From: Roseicella sp. DB1501
GTDB taxonomy: Bacteria > Pseudomonadota > Alphaproteobacteria > Acetobacterales > Acetobacteraceae
Length of the DNA stretch: 64,000 bases
NCBI RefSeq assembly: GCF_013112485.1
Contig: NZ_JABFHG010000017.1
Coordinates: forward strand, 1 to 64,000
Direction of reading: 5' to 3'
A model generated the notes under the pieces. The model was not told the DNA's origin. It saw only the letters and a list, made by a program, of their open reading frames with translations, and searched no databases. This document shows, in pieces, positions 43,131 to 53,626 of the stretch. A program made the position numbers and the translations under genes. Numbering within the stretch: position 1 is the stretch's first letter; each line of letters begins with the position of its first letter.

Positions 43131-44174
43131 ATGCGCGTCGGCATCAACGGCATGGGCCGCATCGGCAGGCTCGCGCTGCGCGCCGCCCTGGGCGGCGTCT
43201 TCCGGGAGGGCGACGACCCGCGGGCGGGCAACCGGCTCGACATCGTCCACGTGAACGAGGTCAAGGGCGGCGCGGAGGCCACCGCCCACCTCCTCGAGTT
43301 CGACAGCATCCACGGCCGCTGGCGCGAGCGGATCGGCGCCGAGGGCGACCGGGCCATTGGCATCGGCGATCGGCGCATCGGCTTCACGGCGGAGGCCAGC
43401 CCGGCCGAGGTGCCCTGGGGCGACCTCGGCTGCGACGTCGTCCTGGAGTGCACGGGCAAGTTCCTGAAGCAGGAGCAGCTCCAGGGCTACCTCGACCGGG
43501 GCGTGAAGCGGGTCATCGTCGCGGCGCCGGTCAAGGACGGCTCCGCCCTGAACGTCGTGGTCGGGGTCAACCACGACCGCTACGACCCGAGGGAGCACCG
43601 GCTGCTCACGGCGGCCTCCTGCACCACCAACTGCCTAGCGCCGGTGGTGAAGGTGGTCCACGAGGCCATCGGCATCCGGCACGGCCAGATCACCACCATC
43701 CACGACCCGACCAACACCAATGTGGTCGTCGACGCGCCGCACAAGGACCTCCGGCGCGCCCGCTCGGCGATGCTGTCCCTCCAGCCAACCACGACGGGCA
43801 GCGCTACGGCCATCGCCCTCATCTACCCGGAGCTCAAGGGCCGCCTGAACGGGCACGCCGTCCGGGCGCCGGTGCTGAACGCCTCCCTGACCGACTGCGT
43901 CTTCGAGCTGGACCGCCCGACCACCGAGACCGAGGTAAACGAGCTGTTCCGCTCGGCGGCCGCCGGGCCGCTCGCGGGCATCCTGGGCTACGAGACCCGG
44001 CCGCTGGTCTCGGCCGACTACGCGAACGACACGCGCAGCGCCATCGTGGACGGCCCGAGCACCATGGTGACGGACGGGACGCTGCTGAAGGTCTACGCCT
44101 GGTACGACAACGAGATGGGCTACGCCTGCCGGATGGTGGATCTGGCCTGCATCGTCGGGGAGCGAGGGGCATGA
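43131..44174 (+). CDS. Glyceraldehyde-3-phosphate dehydrogenase of the ArsJ pathway
   Basis: 347 residues, ATG at 43131. NAD-binding start [18 protein letters not shown], catalytic Cys in [12 protein letters not shown], and the C-terminal [15 protein letters not shown]. In ars operons this enzyme joins arsenate to glyceraldehyde-3-phosphate, giving 1-arseno-3-phosphoglycerate for export by ArsJ. The arsJ gene overlaps its stop as ATGA, which is the expected pair. An insertion near residues 25-35 relative to housekeeping GAPDH ([11 protein letters not shown]) is also typical of the ars-linked type. Confidence 0.92.
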   Translation: MRVGINGMGRIGRLALRAALGGVFREGDDPRAGNRLDIVHVNEVKGGAEATAHLLEFDSIHGRWRERIGAEGDRAIGIGDRRIGFTAEASPAEVPWGDLGCDVVLECTGKFLKQEQLQGYLDRGVKRVIVAAPVKDGSALNVVVGVNHDRYDPREHRLLTAASCTTNCLAPVVKVVHEAIGIRHGQITTIHDPTNTNVVVDAPHKDLRRARSAMLSLQPTTTGSATAIALIYPELKGRLNGHAVRAPVLNASLTDCVFELDRPTTETEVNELFRSAAAGPLAGILGYETRPLVSADYANDTRSAIVDGPSTMVTDGTLLKVYAWYDNEMGYACRMVDLACIVGERGA

Positions 44175-45400
44175 CGTCCGCGGCCCGCAACTACCTCATC
44201 GTCACCGGCGCCTACTGGGGGTTCACCCTCACCGACGGCGCGCTGCGGATGCTGGTGCTGCTGCACTTCTACCAGCTCGGCTACACCCCCTTCACCCTCG
44301 CCTTCCTGTTCCTGCTCTACGAGGCGGCCGGGATCTTCGCCAACTTCGGCGGCGGCTGGCTGGCGGCGCGCTTCGGCATCCCGCGCATGCTCGCCACCGG
44401 CCTGACGCTGCAGATCGGCGGCCTGCTGATGCTCTCGGCGCTGGATCCGGGCTGGGGCGCGGCGGCGTCGGTCGCCTGGGTCGTGGCGGCGCAAGGCATC
44501 GCGGGCGTCGCCAAGGACCTGACGAAGACCGCGTCCAAGTCGGCCATCAAGGCGTCCTCGAAGGAGGGCGCCGGGCAGCTCTTCCGCTGGGTGGCGTGGT
44601 TCACCGGCTCCAAGAACGCGATGAAGGGCTTCGGCTTCTTCGTCGGCGGCTTCCTGCTCCAGGTCGCCGGGTTCCGCCCGGCGCTCTGGATGATGGCCGC
44701 CATGCTCGCCGTCATCCTGGCGGGGGTGGCGCTGAGCCTGCCGCGCGAGCTGGGCAAGGCCAAGGCGTCGAAGAGCTTCAAGGAGCTCCTCGCCAAGAAT
44801 CGCGGCGTCAACCTGCTGGCCTCGGCCCGCATCTTCATGTTCGGCTCGCGCGACGTCTGGTTTGTCGTCGGCCTGCCGGTGTTCCTCTACAGCCAGGGCT
44901 GGCACTACATCGGCGTGGCGACCTTCGTCGCCGCATGGACCATCGGCTACGGCGGCGTGCAGGCGCTGGCGCCGCAGGTGATCCGCCGCAGCGCGGACGG
45001 CCTGTCGCGCGAAGTGCCCGAGGCGCGGCTCTGGGGGCTGGCCCTAGCCATCGTCCCCGTCGCCCTCGGCCTGCTGCTCGCCTCAGGCACGGTGGGTCGA
45101 CCGGACCTCGCCGTCGTCATCGGCTTGGCCGTCTTCGGCTTCGCCTTCGCCGTGAACTCCTCGCTGCACTCCTACCTCATCCTCGCCTACGCGGGGTCGG
45201 AGAAGGCTGCCGAGGACGTCGGCTACTACTACGCGGCGAACGCAGCCGGGCGCCTCATGGGCATCCTGCTGTCGGGCGCGCTGACGCAGTGGGCCGGGCT
45301 GCAGGGCTGCCTGTGGGGTTCGGCGGCCATGCTGGCCGCCTGCGCGGCACTGACATTCATGCTGCCGACCGAGGCCGAGGCACGGCGGGCCATGGTCTGA
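44171..45400 (+). CDS. arsJ: ArsJ exporter of arseno-phosphoglycerate
   Basis: 409 residues, ATG at 44171 (ATGA overlap). Major facilitator with about twelve spans; ArsJ marks are [36 protein letters not shown] and [16 protein letters not shown]. It exports the product of the preceding dehydrogenase, giving arsenate resistance without reduction. Confidence 0.95.
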   Translation: MTSAARNYLIVTGAYWGFTLTDGALRMLVLLHFYQLGYTPFTLAFLFLLYEAAGIFANFGGGWLAARFGIPRMLATGLTLQIGGLLMLSALDPGWGAAASVAWVVAAQGIAGVAKDLTKTASKSAIKASSKEGAGQLFRWVAWFTGSKNAMKGFGFFVGGFLLQVAGFRPALWMMAAMLAVILAGVALSLPRELGKAKASKSFKELLAKNRGVNLLASARIFMFGSRDVWFVVGLPVFLYSQGWHYIGVATFVAAWTIGYGGVQALAPQVIRRSADGLSREVPEARLWGLALAIVPVALGLLLASGTVGRPDLAVVIGLAVFGFAFAVNSSLHSYLILAYAGSEKAAEDVGYYYAANAAGRLMGILLSGALTQWAGLQGCLWGSAAMLAACAALTFMLPTEAEARRAMV

Positions 45401-45448
45401 ACGGGCCGCCGGGGTTAGATCAGTCCTGTCCTACCTGGGAGGCACCGC

Positions 45449-45865
45449 ATGGCCGAGACAATCCGCGTTGGACCATTGGAGCTGCGCTTCCTGCGCACAA
45501 AGCACGACACCGGCGGCAGTCTCGACCTTTTCGAGATGACGGTGCCTCCCTCCGGGCGGATGCCGGTGCCGCACCACCACCGCGACTGGGACGAGACCAT
45601 CTACGGCCTCACCGGCACTGTCACCTTCACGGTGAACGGCGCGCCGCAGCCGGTCGGGCCGGGCGAGAGCCTTTTCATCCCACGGGGTGTCGTGCACGGT
45701 TTCGACAACCGGAGCGGAGCGGTGGCGACCTGCCTCTGCGTGCTGACACCGGGGGTGCTCGGCCCGGAGTATTTCCGCGAGATCGCGGCGCTCGCCGCCG
45801 CCGGGCCGCCGGACGCGGCCAAGCTCCGCGAGACCATGCTGCGCCACGGGCTCGTTCCCGCATGA
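45449..45865 (+). CDS. Cupin-domain protein
   Basis: 138 residues, ATG at 45449 after TGGGAGGC. Cupin motifs: PHHHRDWDETIYGLTG (metal-binding His and Glu) and FIPRGVVHGFDN. Forty-eight bases after arsJ, so probably the same transcript. Substrate unknown; similar cupins are frequent companions of redox and metal operons. Confidence 0.78.
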   Translation: MAETIRVGPLELRFLRTKHDTGGSLDLFEMTVPPSGRMPVPHHHRDWDETIYGLTGTVTFTVNGAPQPVGPGESLFIPRGVVHGFDNRSGAVATCLCVLTPGVLGPEYFREIAALAAAGPPDAAKLRETMLRHGLVPA

Positions 45866-46002
45866 TGCGCTGCGCTGCGGGCTCTGCGGCAGGCGCGCTG
45901 GCGGCCTTCATCTTCCTTGGCATGGCGGCGGCGAGCGCCACCAATCCAGATGCGCTCTGGGCCATGCTCGACCATGACCGTGCTTCGGTGGGGGCGCGCT
46001 GA
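45862..46002 (+). CDS. Very small membrane or secreted peptide, uncertain
   Basis: 46 residues; ATG overlaps the cupin stop as ATGA. A single hydrophobic stretch (AAGALAAFIFLGMAAASA) looks like a signal peptide or single span, followed by a short polar tail. No family. Coupling to the cupin supports it being translated, but it could be chance. Confidence 0.35.
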   Translation: MMRCAAGSAAGALAAFIFLGMAAASATNPDALWAMLDHDRASVGAR

Positions 46003-46025
46003 ACGCGGTCGTCCCCCTGCCGCAG

Positions 46026-46052
46026 GCGCCGCCCGGACTACCCGGGCGGCGC
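46026..46052. terminator. Hairpin between arsJ operon and aioA (convergent)
   Basis: An 11-bp perfect stem GCGCCGCCCGG / CCGGGCGGCGC with loop ACTAC, 24 bases after the small ORF and 8 bases from the aioA stop. Likely terminates both. Confidence 0.65.
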
Positions 46053-46059
46053 GCTTGCT

Positions 46060-48675
46060 TCAGGACGCCTGGTACTCCTGCGCCTTGAAGGACAGCTTCC
46101 TGGTTGCCTCGGGTGCGTCGGCGAGCTTCCGGATGTTGCCCCAGCTCTGCTTGTAGTTCGGGATGACGAACTCGTTCACACCCTTCGAGACGACGTTGCC
46201 GACCGCCCCCGAGGGGAAGGCGAACAGCATGAAGGTCTCGTTCCGCCGGGCCGACAGCGTCGGCCAGACCATGGCCTGGGTGCTGCCGCTGTCGTTGTAG
46301 ACCTCGACGAGGTCGCCCTCCTTCAGCCCGAGCTCGGCCATGTCCGCCGGGTTCACCTGCAGGTAGGGAAACGGGAAGCGGTCGCGGACGAACTCGTTGT
46401 GCTGGTCGAGGTAGACCGACTGCCAGACGTGGTTGGCGCGGCCGTTGTTGACGAGGAACCGGAACTTGTCCTTCTCCGCCTGCTTGCCCTCGGCCTGGAG
46501 GCCCCGCCACTGCGCGGCGGCGAACTTGGCCTTGCCGTCCGACGTGTTGAACTTGCCGTCGGCGTAGAGCCGCTTGGTGCCGATGATCCGCTCGGTGCCG
46601 CCGGTCTGCGGCGCGGCCGCCGACGGACCGGTGTTCGCCCCGGCTTGCTGCGCGACCTCCTTGCCCCGCGTCGCCTCCGTCGCCGGACCCTGGACCACCA
46701 TGCCCGGCGTCCCGCCAGTGGTGGTCCCGGCCGCCACCGGCCCCGCGCCCTCGAGGCCCGTCGCCGGTTCCTGGAAGCCGTTGGTGCCCATCGCTCGGAG
46801 GCGGGCGTAGGTCACGAACTGCCCGCCCTTCTCGTGCTGGCGGTAGCCGTCGTTGAAGGCGTCCTCCTCGGTCCGCCAGTCGTAGCCCTTGAAGCGGTCG
46901 GCGACGTCCGCCTTCCCAGCGGCGCGCCAGCTTCGCTCGAGCGCCTGCGCGAGGCGGGCGGCGATGAGGCAGTCGGGAAGCGCGCTGCCGGGCGGGTCCA
47001 TGTAGCGCTCGGTCAGCCGCATCCGGCGCTCGCCGTTCATGCTGGTCAGGTTCATCTCGCCGGAGGTCGCGGCGGGCAGCACGACGTGGGCGCAGCTGCC
47101 AATCTGGGTCGGCACGATGTCGACGTTGACGACGAACAGGCCGCCCTGCCGGATAGCCTCCATGATGGCCCTGACCTGGGCCTCGCGGTCACTCGCCGGG
47201 ACGGAGTCCATCGCCGCCTTCACGAGGTCGGTCCGGCGCTTGTAGGCCCGCTTGAACTCGGCGGCGTTCAGCGTCGTCTTGAAGTGGTCGCACCCCCAGA
47301 CGTGGTGCACGCCGCCCTGGCCGCCGATGAGCAGCTGGTCCACGTACGGCGCCGGGCGCCCGCCCGGGTAGTCCGGCCGCGAGTAGCCCTCCTGGTGGCC
47401 GCCGAGGCGCACGCAGCCGCCGCCGGGCCTGCCGACGTTGCCGGTGGCGAGCGCGACGTTCACCAGGGCCTGGTTGGTCCGGTAGTTGTCGTTGCCCCAG
47501 ATGAGGCCCTTCTCGTAGGCGAACATCGTCCGCCGCCGGGCACCTCCCTGCTTCGGCTCGGCGATCCAGGCCGCGGCCTTCCGGATGTCCTCGGGCGACA
47601 GGCCGGTGAGGCGCGCCGCCTCCTCGATGGAGGTCTGGTTCGCCCGGACGGCCTCGTCGAAGCCGGTCGTGCTGGCGCCGATGAAGGCGCGGTCCAGCCA
47701 GCCCTTGGCCGCAATCTCGGTGAAGATCGCGTTGAACAGGGCGAGGTCGGTCCCGGAGTTGATGGCCAGGTGCAGGACGTTTTCCTTGCCCGCCTCCACC
47801 TCGCAAGCGGCGATGGTCGGCGTGCGGCGGGGATCGACGACGACAATGCGCCCCGGCGCCACCGGCTCGTTCCCGAACTCCGCCTTCTTCTTGTCGAGGC
47901 TCGTGCCGCGCAGGTTCGGCACCCAGTGATTCAGGAAGTAGTTGGTCTGCGTCTCGAGCGGGTTGGCGCCTACGACGAAGATGGTGTCGGCGAGCTCGGC
48001 GTCCTCGTAGCAGTTGTTCAGCTCGCCCACGCCCATGTCGCGGGTGCCGTGGACCTCGCTGTTGTAGGCGGGGCGGTTGTGGATCCGGATGTTCTTGACC
48101 TTCATGCTCTCGAAGTAGAGCTTGCCGGTCGCCCAGGTGTTCTCGTAGCCGCCGCCCGCGCCACCGTGGTCGTACGCCGAGACGATGAGCCCGTCCTCGC
48201 CCTGCGCCTCGACGACCCGCCGCGTGACCTCGGCGGCAAGGCCGATGGCGTCGTCCCAGGAGGTCGGCGTCGGCACGCCGTAACGCCACACCATGGGCTC
48301 GGTGAGGCGGTCACGCAGGGTTCCGGTGACCGCGGAGTGGGAGAGCTCGCCGATGCGGGCGCCGCGGATCGAGCCGAGGCCCGAGTTCACCACGCAGTCC
48401 TTGTCGGGCATGACGACCAGGTGGACGTCGCGGCCGTCCTGCTTAACGACGTTGTACATGGAGGGGCTGAACCAGGCCCCGGCATCTGCGCCCTGCTGCT
48501 GCCCCAGGTCCTCGCCGAACAGGTTCTGATCCGGGCGGGGCCCGCCCTGGCGATCGACCGGCCAGGAGACGGCGTGGTAGCCGCAGCCGACGATGCAGAA
48601 GTGGCAGACAACGTTCTGGACCTTGGCGTCCCGGGGCGGGATGGGAAGGCGGTCGATGTTGCGCTTGTAAGCCAT
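46060..48675 (-). CDS. aioA: Arsenite oxidase large subunit (molybdopterin)
   Basis: 871 residues, ATG at 48675. The 3Fe-4S motif CHFCIVGC is near residues 24-31, with no fourth Cys, as in AioA. Molybdopterin-binding regions follow (YENTWATGKLYFESMKVKNI, IFVVGANPLETQTNYF, and near the end NGRANHVWQSVY). It oxidises arsenite to arsenate in the periplasm and takes its twin-Arg export from AioB. Residues ~637-694 are an Ala/Gly/Thr/Pro-rich insertion not expected from the family, which explains the extra length. Eleven bases after aioB. Confidence 0.95.
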   Translation of the reverse strand: MAYKRNIDRLPIPPRDAKVQNVVCHFCIVGCGYHAVSWPVDRQGGPRPDQNLFGEDLGQQQGADAGAWFSPSMYNVVKQDGRDVHLVVMPDKDCVVNSGLGSIRGARIGELSHSAVTGTLRDRLTEPMVWRYGVPTPTSWDDAIGLAAEVTRRVVEAQGEDGLIVSAYDHGGAGGGYENTWATGKLYFESMKVKNIRIHNRPAYNSEVHGTRDMGVGELNNCYEDAELADTIFVVGANPLETQTNYFLNHWVPNLRGTSLDKKKAEFGNEPVAPGRIVVVDPRRTPTIAACEVEAGKENVLHLAINSGTDLALFNAIFTEIAAKGWLDRAFIGASTTGFDEAVRANQTSIEEAARLTGLSPEDIRKAAAWIAEPKQGGARRRTMFAYEKGLIWGNDNYRTNQALVNVALATGNVGRPGGGCVRLGGHQEGYSRPDYPGGRPAPYVDQLLIGGQGGVHHVWGCDHFKTTLNAAEFKRAYKRRTDLVKAAMDSVPASDREAQVRAIMEAIRQGGLFVVNVDIVPTQIGSCAHVVLPAATSGEMNLTSMNGERRMRLTERYMDPPGSALPDCLIAARLAQALERSWRAAGKADVADRFKGYDWRTEEDAFNDGYRQHEKGGQFVTYARLRAMGTNGFQEPATGLEGAGPVAAGTTTGGTPGMVVQGPATEATRGKEVAQQAGANTGPSAAAPQTGGTERIIGTKRLYADGKFNTSDGKAKFAAAQWRGLQAEGKQAEKDKFRFLVNNGRANHVWQSVYLDQHNEFVRDRFPFPYLQVNPADMAELGLKEGDLVEVYNDSGSTQAMVWPTLSARRNETFMLFAFPSGAVGNVVSKGVNEFVIPNYKQSWGNIRKLADAPEATRKLSFKAQEYQAS

Positions 48676-48686
48676 GGTGCCCTCCC

Positions 48687-49217
48687 TCAGCCCTGCAGCA
48701 CGTTGGAGAGGCGGCCGTAGATCAGCTCGTCCACGGCCACGGCGTGGACGTCGCCCGCCTCGTCCACCCGGAGCCTGAACTGCGCGAGGTTCTGGGTCGC
48801 GTGGCCCCAGATCTCAAGCCCGCCCCGTTCGCAGTCGAAGCGGCTGTAGTGGCCCGGGCAGTTGAGGGTCTTGTCCCCGGCCGAGTAGTTGAGGGGGTAG
48901 CCCTTGTGCGGGCAGAGGGTGCTGAAGGCGACCACGTCGCCGTCCGGCCCGGCGCCGCCCTCGACCCGGGTGCCGAGCTTCAGAAGCACGCCCGGGCTTT
49001 GGTCGTCCGGGTAGCCGATGTCGAGCGGCTCGTTGACCTTGAGGTCCCGGAGGTTGGCCAGCTTCCTGGTGGGGTACTCGATCAGCGCGAGGGCGGGTGC
49101 TGCTTTGGCAGGCTCCCCGGCGACCGTCGTCGCGGCGGCGGCTCCGGCGGCCACCGCTGCCGTCCGCGCGAAAAACGATCTGCGTCCGGCGTCGACGAGC
49201 GCGTCACATCTCTTCAT
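48687..49217 (-). CDS. aioB: Arsenite oxidase small subunit (Rieske)
   Basis: 176 residues, ATG at 49217. A twin-Arg signal (GRRSFFARTAAVAAG). Rieske 2Fe-2S ligands CPHKGY and CPGHYSRFD. It passes electrons from AioA to a c-type cytochrome or azurin; no such gene is adjacent, though a multiheme cytochrome is at 8582. No aioXSR sensor genes are present, so control may rest with ArsR at 49426. Confidence 0.95.
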   Translation of the reverse strand: MKRCDALVDAGRRSFFARTAAVAAGAAAATTVAGEPAKAAPALALIEYPTRKLANLRDLKVNEPLDIGYPDDQSPGVLLKLGTRVEGGAGPDGDVVAFSTLCPHKGYPLNYSAGDKTLNCPGHYSRFDCERGGLEIWGHATQNLAQFRLRVDEAGDVHAVAVDELIYGRLSNVLQG

Positions 49218-49353
49218 GGCCGTCCTCCCCTATCCCTGCCCACAAACCATTCCAGGCTTCCGGAAGGACCGTAGCGTATAGCCTGGGACGGTTTGAACCG
49301 GAATCGTGGAGATGGACTACACCGCTGCCGCTTAAACGGCGCGACATTTCCAT

Positions 49354-49406
49354 GAAACTCGTAGCGACCCTTGACCATCGGCACCACAAGGCATATTTCG
49401 AGTTTC
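49354..49406. promoter_or_regulatory. Inverted repeat around the arsR promoter
   Basis: GAAACTCG (49354-49361) and CGAGTTTC (49399-49406) form an 8-bp inverted repeat flanking TTGACC (49371-49376) and, 17 bases on, TATTTC (49394-49399). ATG 49426 follows. A likely autoregulated ArsR promoter, which could also affect aioBA on the other side. Confidence 0.5.
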
Positions 49407-49425
49407 CTTGAAGGGTGGAGCCGTC

Positions 49426-49776
49426 ATGGACATCGTCTCGGCCGTCGCCGCCATGTCCGCCCTGGCGAACGAGCACCGGCTTGCCGCCTATCGCCTCCTG
49501 GTCGAGGCAGGGCCGGACGGGCTGCCAGCGGGCGCCATTGCCGAGCGGCTCGGCCTGCCGCCGTCGAGCCTGACCTTCCACCTCCAGGCGCTGTTGCACG
49601 CGGGGTTGGTCAGCCAGCGCCGGGTCAGCCGCCAGATCATCTACGCCATGGTCCCGGCGGCCATGAATGCGCTGGTGGCCTACCTGACCGAGCACTGCTG
49701 TGGCGGCCACGCCGACTGCGGCCCCGCCTGCCATCCTGCCGCCGCCAGCGCGCCCGTGGGCGCCTCCGCCGCCTGA
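49426..49776 (+). CDS. arsR: ArsR-family arsenite-responsive repressor
   Basis: 116 residues; ATG 49426 is preferred (GGTGGAG upstream) over the TTG at 49408. Winged helix SALANEHRLAAYRLLVEAG and PSSLTFHLQALLHAGLVSQ. The C-terminal HCCGGHADCGPACH carries four Cys, a likely As(III) site outside the classic helix position. First gene of arsR-arsC-acr3-arsO-arsH and divergent from aioBA. Confidence 0.9.
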   Translation: MDIVSAVAAMSALANEHRLAAYRLLVEAGPDGLPAGAIAERLGLPPSSLTFHLQALLHAGLVSQRRVSRQIIYAMVPAAMNALVAYLTEHCCGGHADCGPACHPAAASAPVGASAA

Positions 49777-49802
49777 GACCCCGACCACGTCCGGAGACCG
49801 CC

Positions 49803-50240
49803 GTGACCGTCACCATCTACCACAACCCCGATTGCGGGACCTCCCGCAACGTCCTCGGCCTCATCCGCAACAGCGGCGAGGAGCCGGTCGTCATCGAATA
49901 CCTGAAGACGCCGCCCTCGCGAACGGAGCTGGCCGACCTCATCCGGCGCATGGGCATCCCGGTGCGCGGCGTCCTGCGGCAGAAGGGCACGCCCCATGAC
50001 GAGCTTGGCCTGGGCGACCCGTCGCTGACGGACGACCAGTTGCTGGACGCCATGATGGCGCACCCCATCCTCATCAACCGGCCCATCGTGGCGACGCCAC
50101 TCGGCGTGAGGCTCTGCAGGCCGTCCGAGACGGTGCTCGACATCCTGCCGAACCCGCAGCGCGGCGCATTCGCCAAGGAGGACGGCGAGCCTGTCGTGGA
50201 CGAGCGAGGTCTTCGCGTGCTGAAGGGAGTGGCGGCATGA
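49803..50240 (+). CDS. arsC: Glutaredoxin-type arsenate reductase
   Basis: 145 residues from GTG 49803. The start TVTIYHNPDCGTSRN carries the catalytic Cys. The triad Arg regions (YLKTPPSRTEL, HPILINRPIV, RLCRPSE) are present. It reduces arsenate to arsenite using glutathione/glutaredoxin. It overlaps acr3 as ATGA, so the product is exported directly. This is a different family from the ArsC halves of the two fusions. Confidence 0.95.
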   Translation: MTVTIYHNPDCGTSRNVLGLIRNSGEEPVVIEYLKTPPSRTELADLIRRMGIPVRGVLRQKGTPHDELGLGDPSLTDDQLLDAMMAHPILINRPIVATPLGVRLCRPSETVLDILPNPQRGAFAKEDGEPVVDERGLRVLKGVAA

Positions 50241-51331
50241 GCGCGTCGGCGCAGGCGGAAGCCGCCATCCAGGGCCGCAAGGCGGCGATGGGCACCTTCG
50301 AGCGCTACCTGACCCTCTGGGTGGCGCTGTGCATCGTCGCGGGCATCGCCCTCGGTGCCGTCATGCCGGGCTTCTTCCACGCCCTCGGCGGGTTGGAGGT
50401 GGCGCAGGTCAACATCCCGGTCGCCGCGCTCATCTGGCTGATGATCGTGCCCATGCTGCTCCGCGTGGACTTCGCCGCCATGGGGCAGGTGACGCGGCAC
50501 TGGCGCGGCATCGCCGTCACGCTCGGGGTGAACTGGCTGGTGAAACCCTTCTCCATGGCGCTGCACGGCTGGCTGTTCATCGGATGGCTGTTCCGGCCGT
50601 GGCTCCCCGCCGGACAGATCGACAGCTACATCGCCGGGCTCATCCTGCTCGCGGCCGCGCCCTGCACCGCCATGGTCTTCGTCTGGTCGCGGCTGACGGA
50701 TGGCGAGCCGAACTTCACCCTGTCCCAGGTCGCGTTGAACGACGCCATCATGGTTGTCGCCTTCGCGCCCGTGGTCGGGCTGCTGCTCGGCCTGTCGGCC
50801 ATCACGGTCCCCTGGGACACGCTGCTGCTCTCGGTGGGCCTCTACATCATCGTGCCCCTTGTCGCGGCGCAGATCTGGCGTCGCTCGCTGCTCGCCTCCG
50901 GTGGCGAGGCGGCCCTCCAGCGCACGCTCAAGTCGCTGAACCCGGTCTCGCTTGTGGCCCTATTGACCACCCTGGTGCTGCTGTTCGGCTTTCAGGGACA
51001 GCAGATCCTGGCGCAGCCGCTGGTGATCCTGCTGCTCGCGGTGCCCATCCTCATTCAGGTCTATGCCAATGCGGGGCTGGCCTACCTGCTGAACCGGCAG
51101 TGCGGCTCGGCGCACAGCGTAGCCGGGCCTTCTGCCCTGATTGGCGCTAGCAACTTCTTCGAGCTCGCGGTCGCAGCCGCCATCAGCCTGTTCGGGTTCG
51201 AGAGCGGTGCCGCGCTGGCAACCGTGGTCGGCGTGCTGGTCGAGGTGCCCGTCATGCTGTCGGTGGTCCACATCGTCATGCGGACCCGCCGCTGGTACGA
51301 CCGAGGAGCTGGCCGAGCTGCGGCTCGCTAG
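50237..51331 (+). CDS. acr3: Acr3-type arsenite efflux permease
   Basis: 364 residues, ten spans. Acr3 marks: [40 protein letters not shown] with the conserved Cys, and [20 protein letters not shown]. It exports arsenite by proton antiport. Placed between arsC and arsO. Confidence 0.95.
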   Translation: MSASAQAEAAIQGRKAAMGTFERYLTLWVALCIVAGIALGAVMPGFFHALGGLEVAQVNIPVAALIWLMIVPMLLRVDFAAMGQVTRHWRGIAVTLGVNWLVKPFSMALHGWLFIGWLFRPWLPAGQIDSYIAGLILLAAAPCTAMVFVWSRLTDGEPNFTLSQVALNDAIMVVAFAPVVGLLLGLSAITVPWDTLLLSVGLYIIVPLVAAQIWRRSLLASGGEAALQRTLKSLNPVSLVALLTTLVLLFGFQGQQILAQPLVILLLAVPILIQVYANAGLAYLLNRQCGSAHSVAGPSALIGASNFFELAVAAAISLFGFESGAALATVVGVLVEVPVMLSVVHIVMRTRRWYDRGAGRAAAR

Positions 51332-51338
51332 GCCCGGG

Positions 51339-52436
51339 ATGCAGGAAAGCCGGAATCGACAGGTCATCGTCATCGGCGGCGGGCAGTCTGGCCTCGCAGT
51401 CGGCTACTTCCTGCGCCGGACGGGGCTGGACTTCGAGATCCTGGACGCCAACGAGAGACCGGGCGGCGCCTGGCCCTCGGCCTGGGACTCCCTTCACCTG
51501 TTCTCCCCGGCCCAATGGAGCTCGCTGCCGGGCTGGCCCATGCCGCCCGTCCAGGGTGGGGGGTATCCCGGCCGGGACCACGTGGCCGCCTATCTGGCGG
51601 CGTACGAGGAGAGATACCAGCTGCCGGTCCGGCGCCCGGTCCGGGTCGAGGCGCTCGAGCGCGCGGGGGACCGGCTGCTGGTCCGGGCCGATGCGGGAAG
51701 CTGGACGGCCTCCGCCGTGGTCAGCGCGACCGGCGGCGCCAGCCGCCCCTTCGTCCCGGATTGCCCGGGAGCGGAGGTTTTCCGCGGACGCCAACTGCAC
51801 TCCTCGTCCTACCGCTCGCCGCAAGAATTCGCGGGCCAGCGAGTCCTTGTGGTGGGCGGCGGCAACTCCGGCGCCCAGATCCTCGCCGAGCTGTCGCTCG
51901 TGGCCGAGGTGACCTGGGTCACGACGGAGGCGCCGACCTTCCTGCCCGACGACGTGGACGGCCGCGTGCTGTTCGAACGCGCGACGGAACGCGTGCGGGC
52001 GCAGCAGGAAGGCCGCGACCCCGGCCCGCCTCGGGGCGGCCTGGGCGACATCGTCATGGTCCCGCCGGTCCGGGAGGCCCGCGACCGCGGCGCGCTGCGC
52101 AGCGTCCGGCCCTTCCTCCGCCTCGAGCCGGACGGCGTCGTCTGGCGGGACGGCAGCCGCAGCCCGGTGGACGCGGTCATCTGGTGCACGGGCTTCCGCC
52201 CGGCCCTGGAACACCTGGCACCGCTCGGCGTGCTGGAGCCGGACGGGCGCGTCGCGGTCCGGGGTGGTCGCTCCGTCCGCGAGCCGCGCCTCTGGCTGGT
52301 CGGCTACGGCGACTGGACCGGGGTCGCCTCCGCCACGCTGGCCGGGGTGACGCGGGCGGCTCGAAGCGCCGCCCATGAGATACGAGACGCATTGGCGGGC
52401 ATGCCGACCTTGCCCGCCACCTGTTTGGAGGCCTGA
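51339..52436 (+). CDS. arsO: ArsO-type flavin monooxygenase
   Basis: 365 residues, ATG at 51339. FAD site [20 protein letters not shown] near the start, NADPH site [13 protein letters not shown] near 170, and the late ATG-like motif WCTGFRP. Proteins of this type are regular members of ars operons; their exact substrate is uncertain, with oxidation of organic or trivalent arsenicals suggested. Abuts arsH (TGAATG). Confidence 0.88.
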   Translation: MQESRNRQVIVIGGGQSGLAVGYFLRRTGLDFEILDANERPGGAWPSAWDSLHLFSPAQWSSLPGWPMPPVQGGGYPGRDHVAAYLAAYEERYQLPVRRPVRVEALERAGDRLLVRADAGSWTASAVVSATGGASRPFVPDCPGAEVFRGRQLHSSSYRSPQEFAGQRVLVVGGGNSGAQILAELSLVAEVTWVTTEAPTFLPDDVDGRVLFERATERVRAQQEGRDPGPPRGGLGDIVMVPPVREARDRGALRSVRPFLRLEPDGVVWRDGSRSPVDAVIWCTGFRPALEHLAPLGVLEPDGRVAVRGGRSVREPRLWLVGYGDWTGVASATLAGVTRAARSAAHEIRDALAGMPTLPATCLEA

Positions 52437-53186
52437 ATGCCTGACGTGAACCTTCCGGACCTCTCGCTGCCCAATGTCTCGGAAGCGCAGCTCGACATCC
52501 CGACCGTCGGAACGCTCGGCATCCCCGGCGCCAGCACGCACCCGCCGCGGATTCTGCTGCTCTACGGGTCGCTCCGGGAGCGGTCCTACAGCCGGTTCCT
52601 GACACTCGAGGCCGAGCGCATCCTGAGGCGGTTCGGCGCCGAGACGCGGGTCTTCGACCCTCGCAACCTGCCAGTGGTGGACAGCGTGCCCGCCGACCAC
52701 CCCACGGTCGCCGAGCTCAGGGAGCTTTCCTTGTGGTCGGAGGGACAGGTCTGGTGCAGCCCGGAGCGGCACGGCGCCGTCACCGGCATCCTCAAAAACC
52801 AGATCGACTGGCTCCCTCTCGAGAGCCGCGGTGTCCGTCCAACCCAGGGCCGGACGCTGGCGGTGATGCAGGTCTCCGGCGGCTCGCAGAGCTTCAACGC
52901 GGTGAACACGCTGCGCCTGCTCGGCCGGTGGCTGCGGATGTTCACCATCCCCAACCAGTCCTCGGTGCCCAAGGCGTACGAGCAGTTCGACGAGGCGGGC
53001 CGGATGCTGCCGGGGCCGCTCTACGACCGGGTAGTGGACGTCATGGAGGAGCTGGTGAAGTTCACCCTGCTGCTGCGCGACCGCTCGGACTACCTGACCG
53101 ACCGCTACAGCGAGCGGAGGGAGCGGGCGGAGAAGCAGGCGAAGGCGGACCTTGCCGTCTTGTCCGGTGCCGCCAGCGGCAGCTGA
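52437..53186 (+). CDS. arsH: ArsH NADPH-dependent FMN reductase
   Basis: 249 residues, ATG directly after the arsO stop. Flavodoxin-like core with FMN-binding [14 protein letters not shown] and [20 protein letters not shown]. ArsH oxidises trivalent organoarsenicals to the less toxic pentavalent forms and has quinone reductase activity. Length and C-terminal helices normal. Confidence 0.95.
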   Translation: MPDVNLPDLSLPNVSEAQLDIPTVGTLGIPGASTHPPRILLLYGSLRERSYSRFLTLEAERILRRFGAETRVFDPRNLPVVDSVPADHPTVAELRELSLWSEGQVWCSPERHGAVTGILKNQIDWLPLESRGVRPTQGRTLAVMQVSGGSQSFNAVNTLRLLGRWLRMFTIPNQSSVPKAYEQFDEAGRMLPGPLYDRVVDVMEELVKFTLLLRDRSDYLTDRYSERRERAEKQAKADLAVLSGAASGS

Positions 53187-53319
53187 CGAGGTCGGCGCCA
53201 CTCGCGTTGGGTGTCTCTTCCGGGCAGCTGGGCCTGGGTGCCTTCGAGGGGCTCCTGCGGCCCCGGCAGTGTTCTAACCTCCCGGCCGAGCCTGCGTGGC
53301 CGATGGCGGAGGAACAACA

Positions 53320-53523
53320 ATGGTGGAGATGCAGCGTGAGCCGCCGCCGAGCACGACCGTGGACCGGATGGGTCGGCGTCCGAACTGGCCACCCTTTCCG
53401 ATGATGCTCGAAGAGGACAGCGGCAGCCCGCTCGGCCCCAGGATGCGTCGGGTGCCTCACAACCTGGAGCTCCTTGCGCTGACCCGCATCGCCATCGCGC
53501 TCGGCAACCCCAAGGCGGGCTGA
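53320..53523 (+). CDS. Short hypothetical protein
   Basis: 67 residues, ATG at 53320 with CGGAGGAAC upstream. Pro/Arg-rich first half (RRPNWPPFPMMLEEDSG) and a helical end (NLELLALTRIAIALGN). No family recognised. The ribosome-binding site and even codon use make translation plausible. Confidence 0.4.
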   Translation: MVEMQREPPPSTTVDRMGRRPNWPPFPMMLEEDSGSPLGPRMRRVPHNLELLALTRIAIALGNPKAG

Positions 53524-53626
53524 GCGGCTTGAGAGGCCCGTTCCCGTCCAGCAGTTGGTTCACCACGGCCGGTTTGGGTGCTGCCTTCGTTGCAGACGCC
53601 GCGGTCCCAAACCACATCGCCGCCAC

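Noticed and set aside
46399-48720. 773-codon rightward open frame opposite aioA
   Set aside because: Shadow of the GC-rich aioA gene; composition (Val/Gly/Arg/Leu-rich, no domains) and lack of a ribosome-binding site show it is not real.
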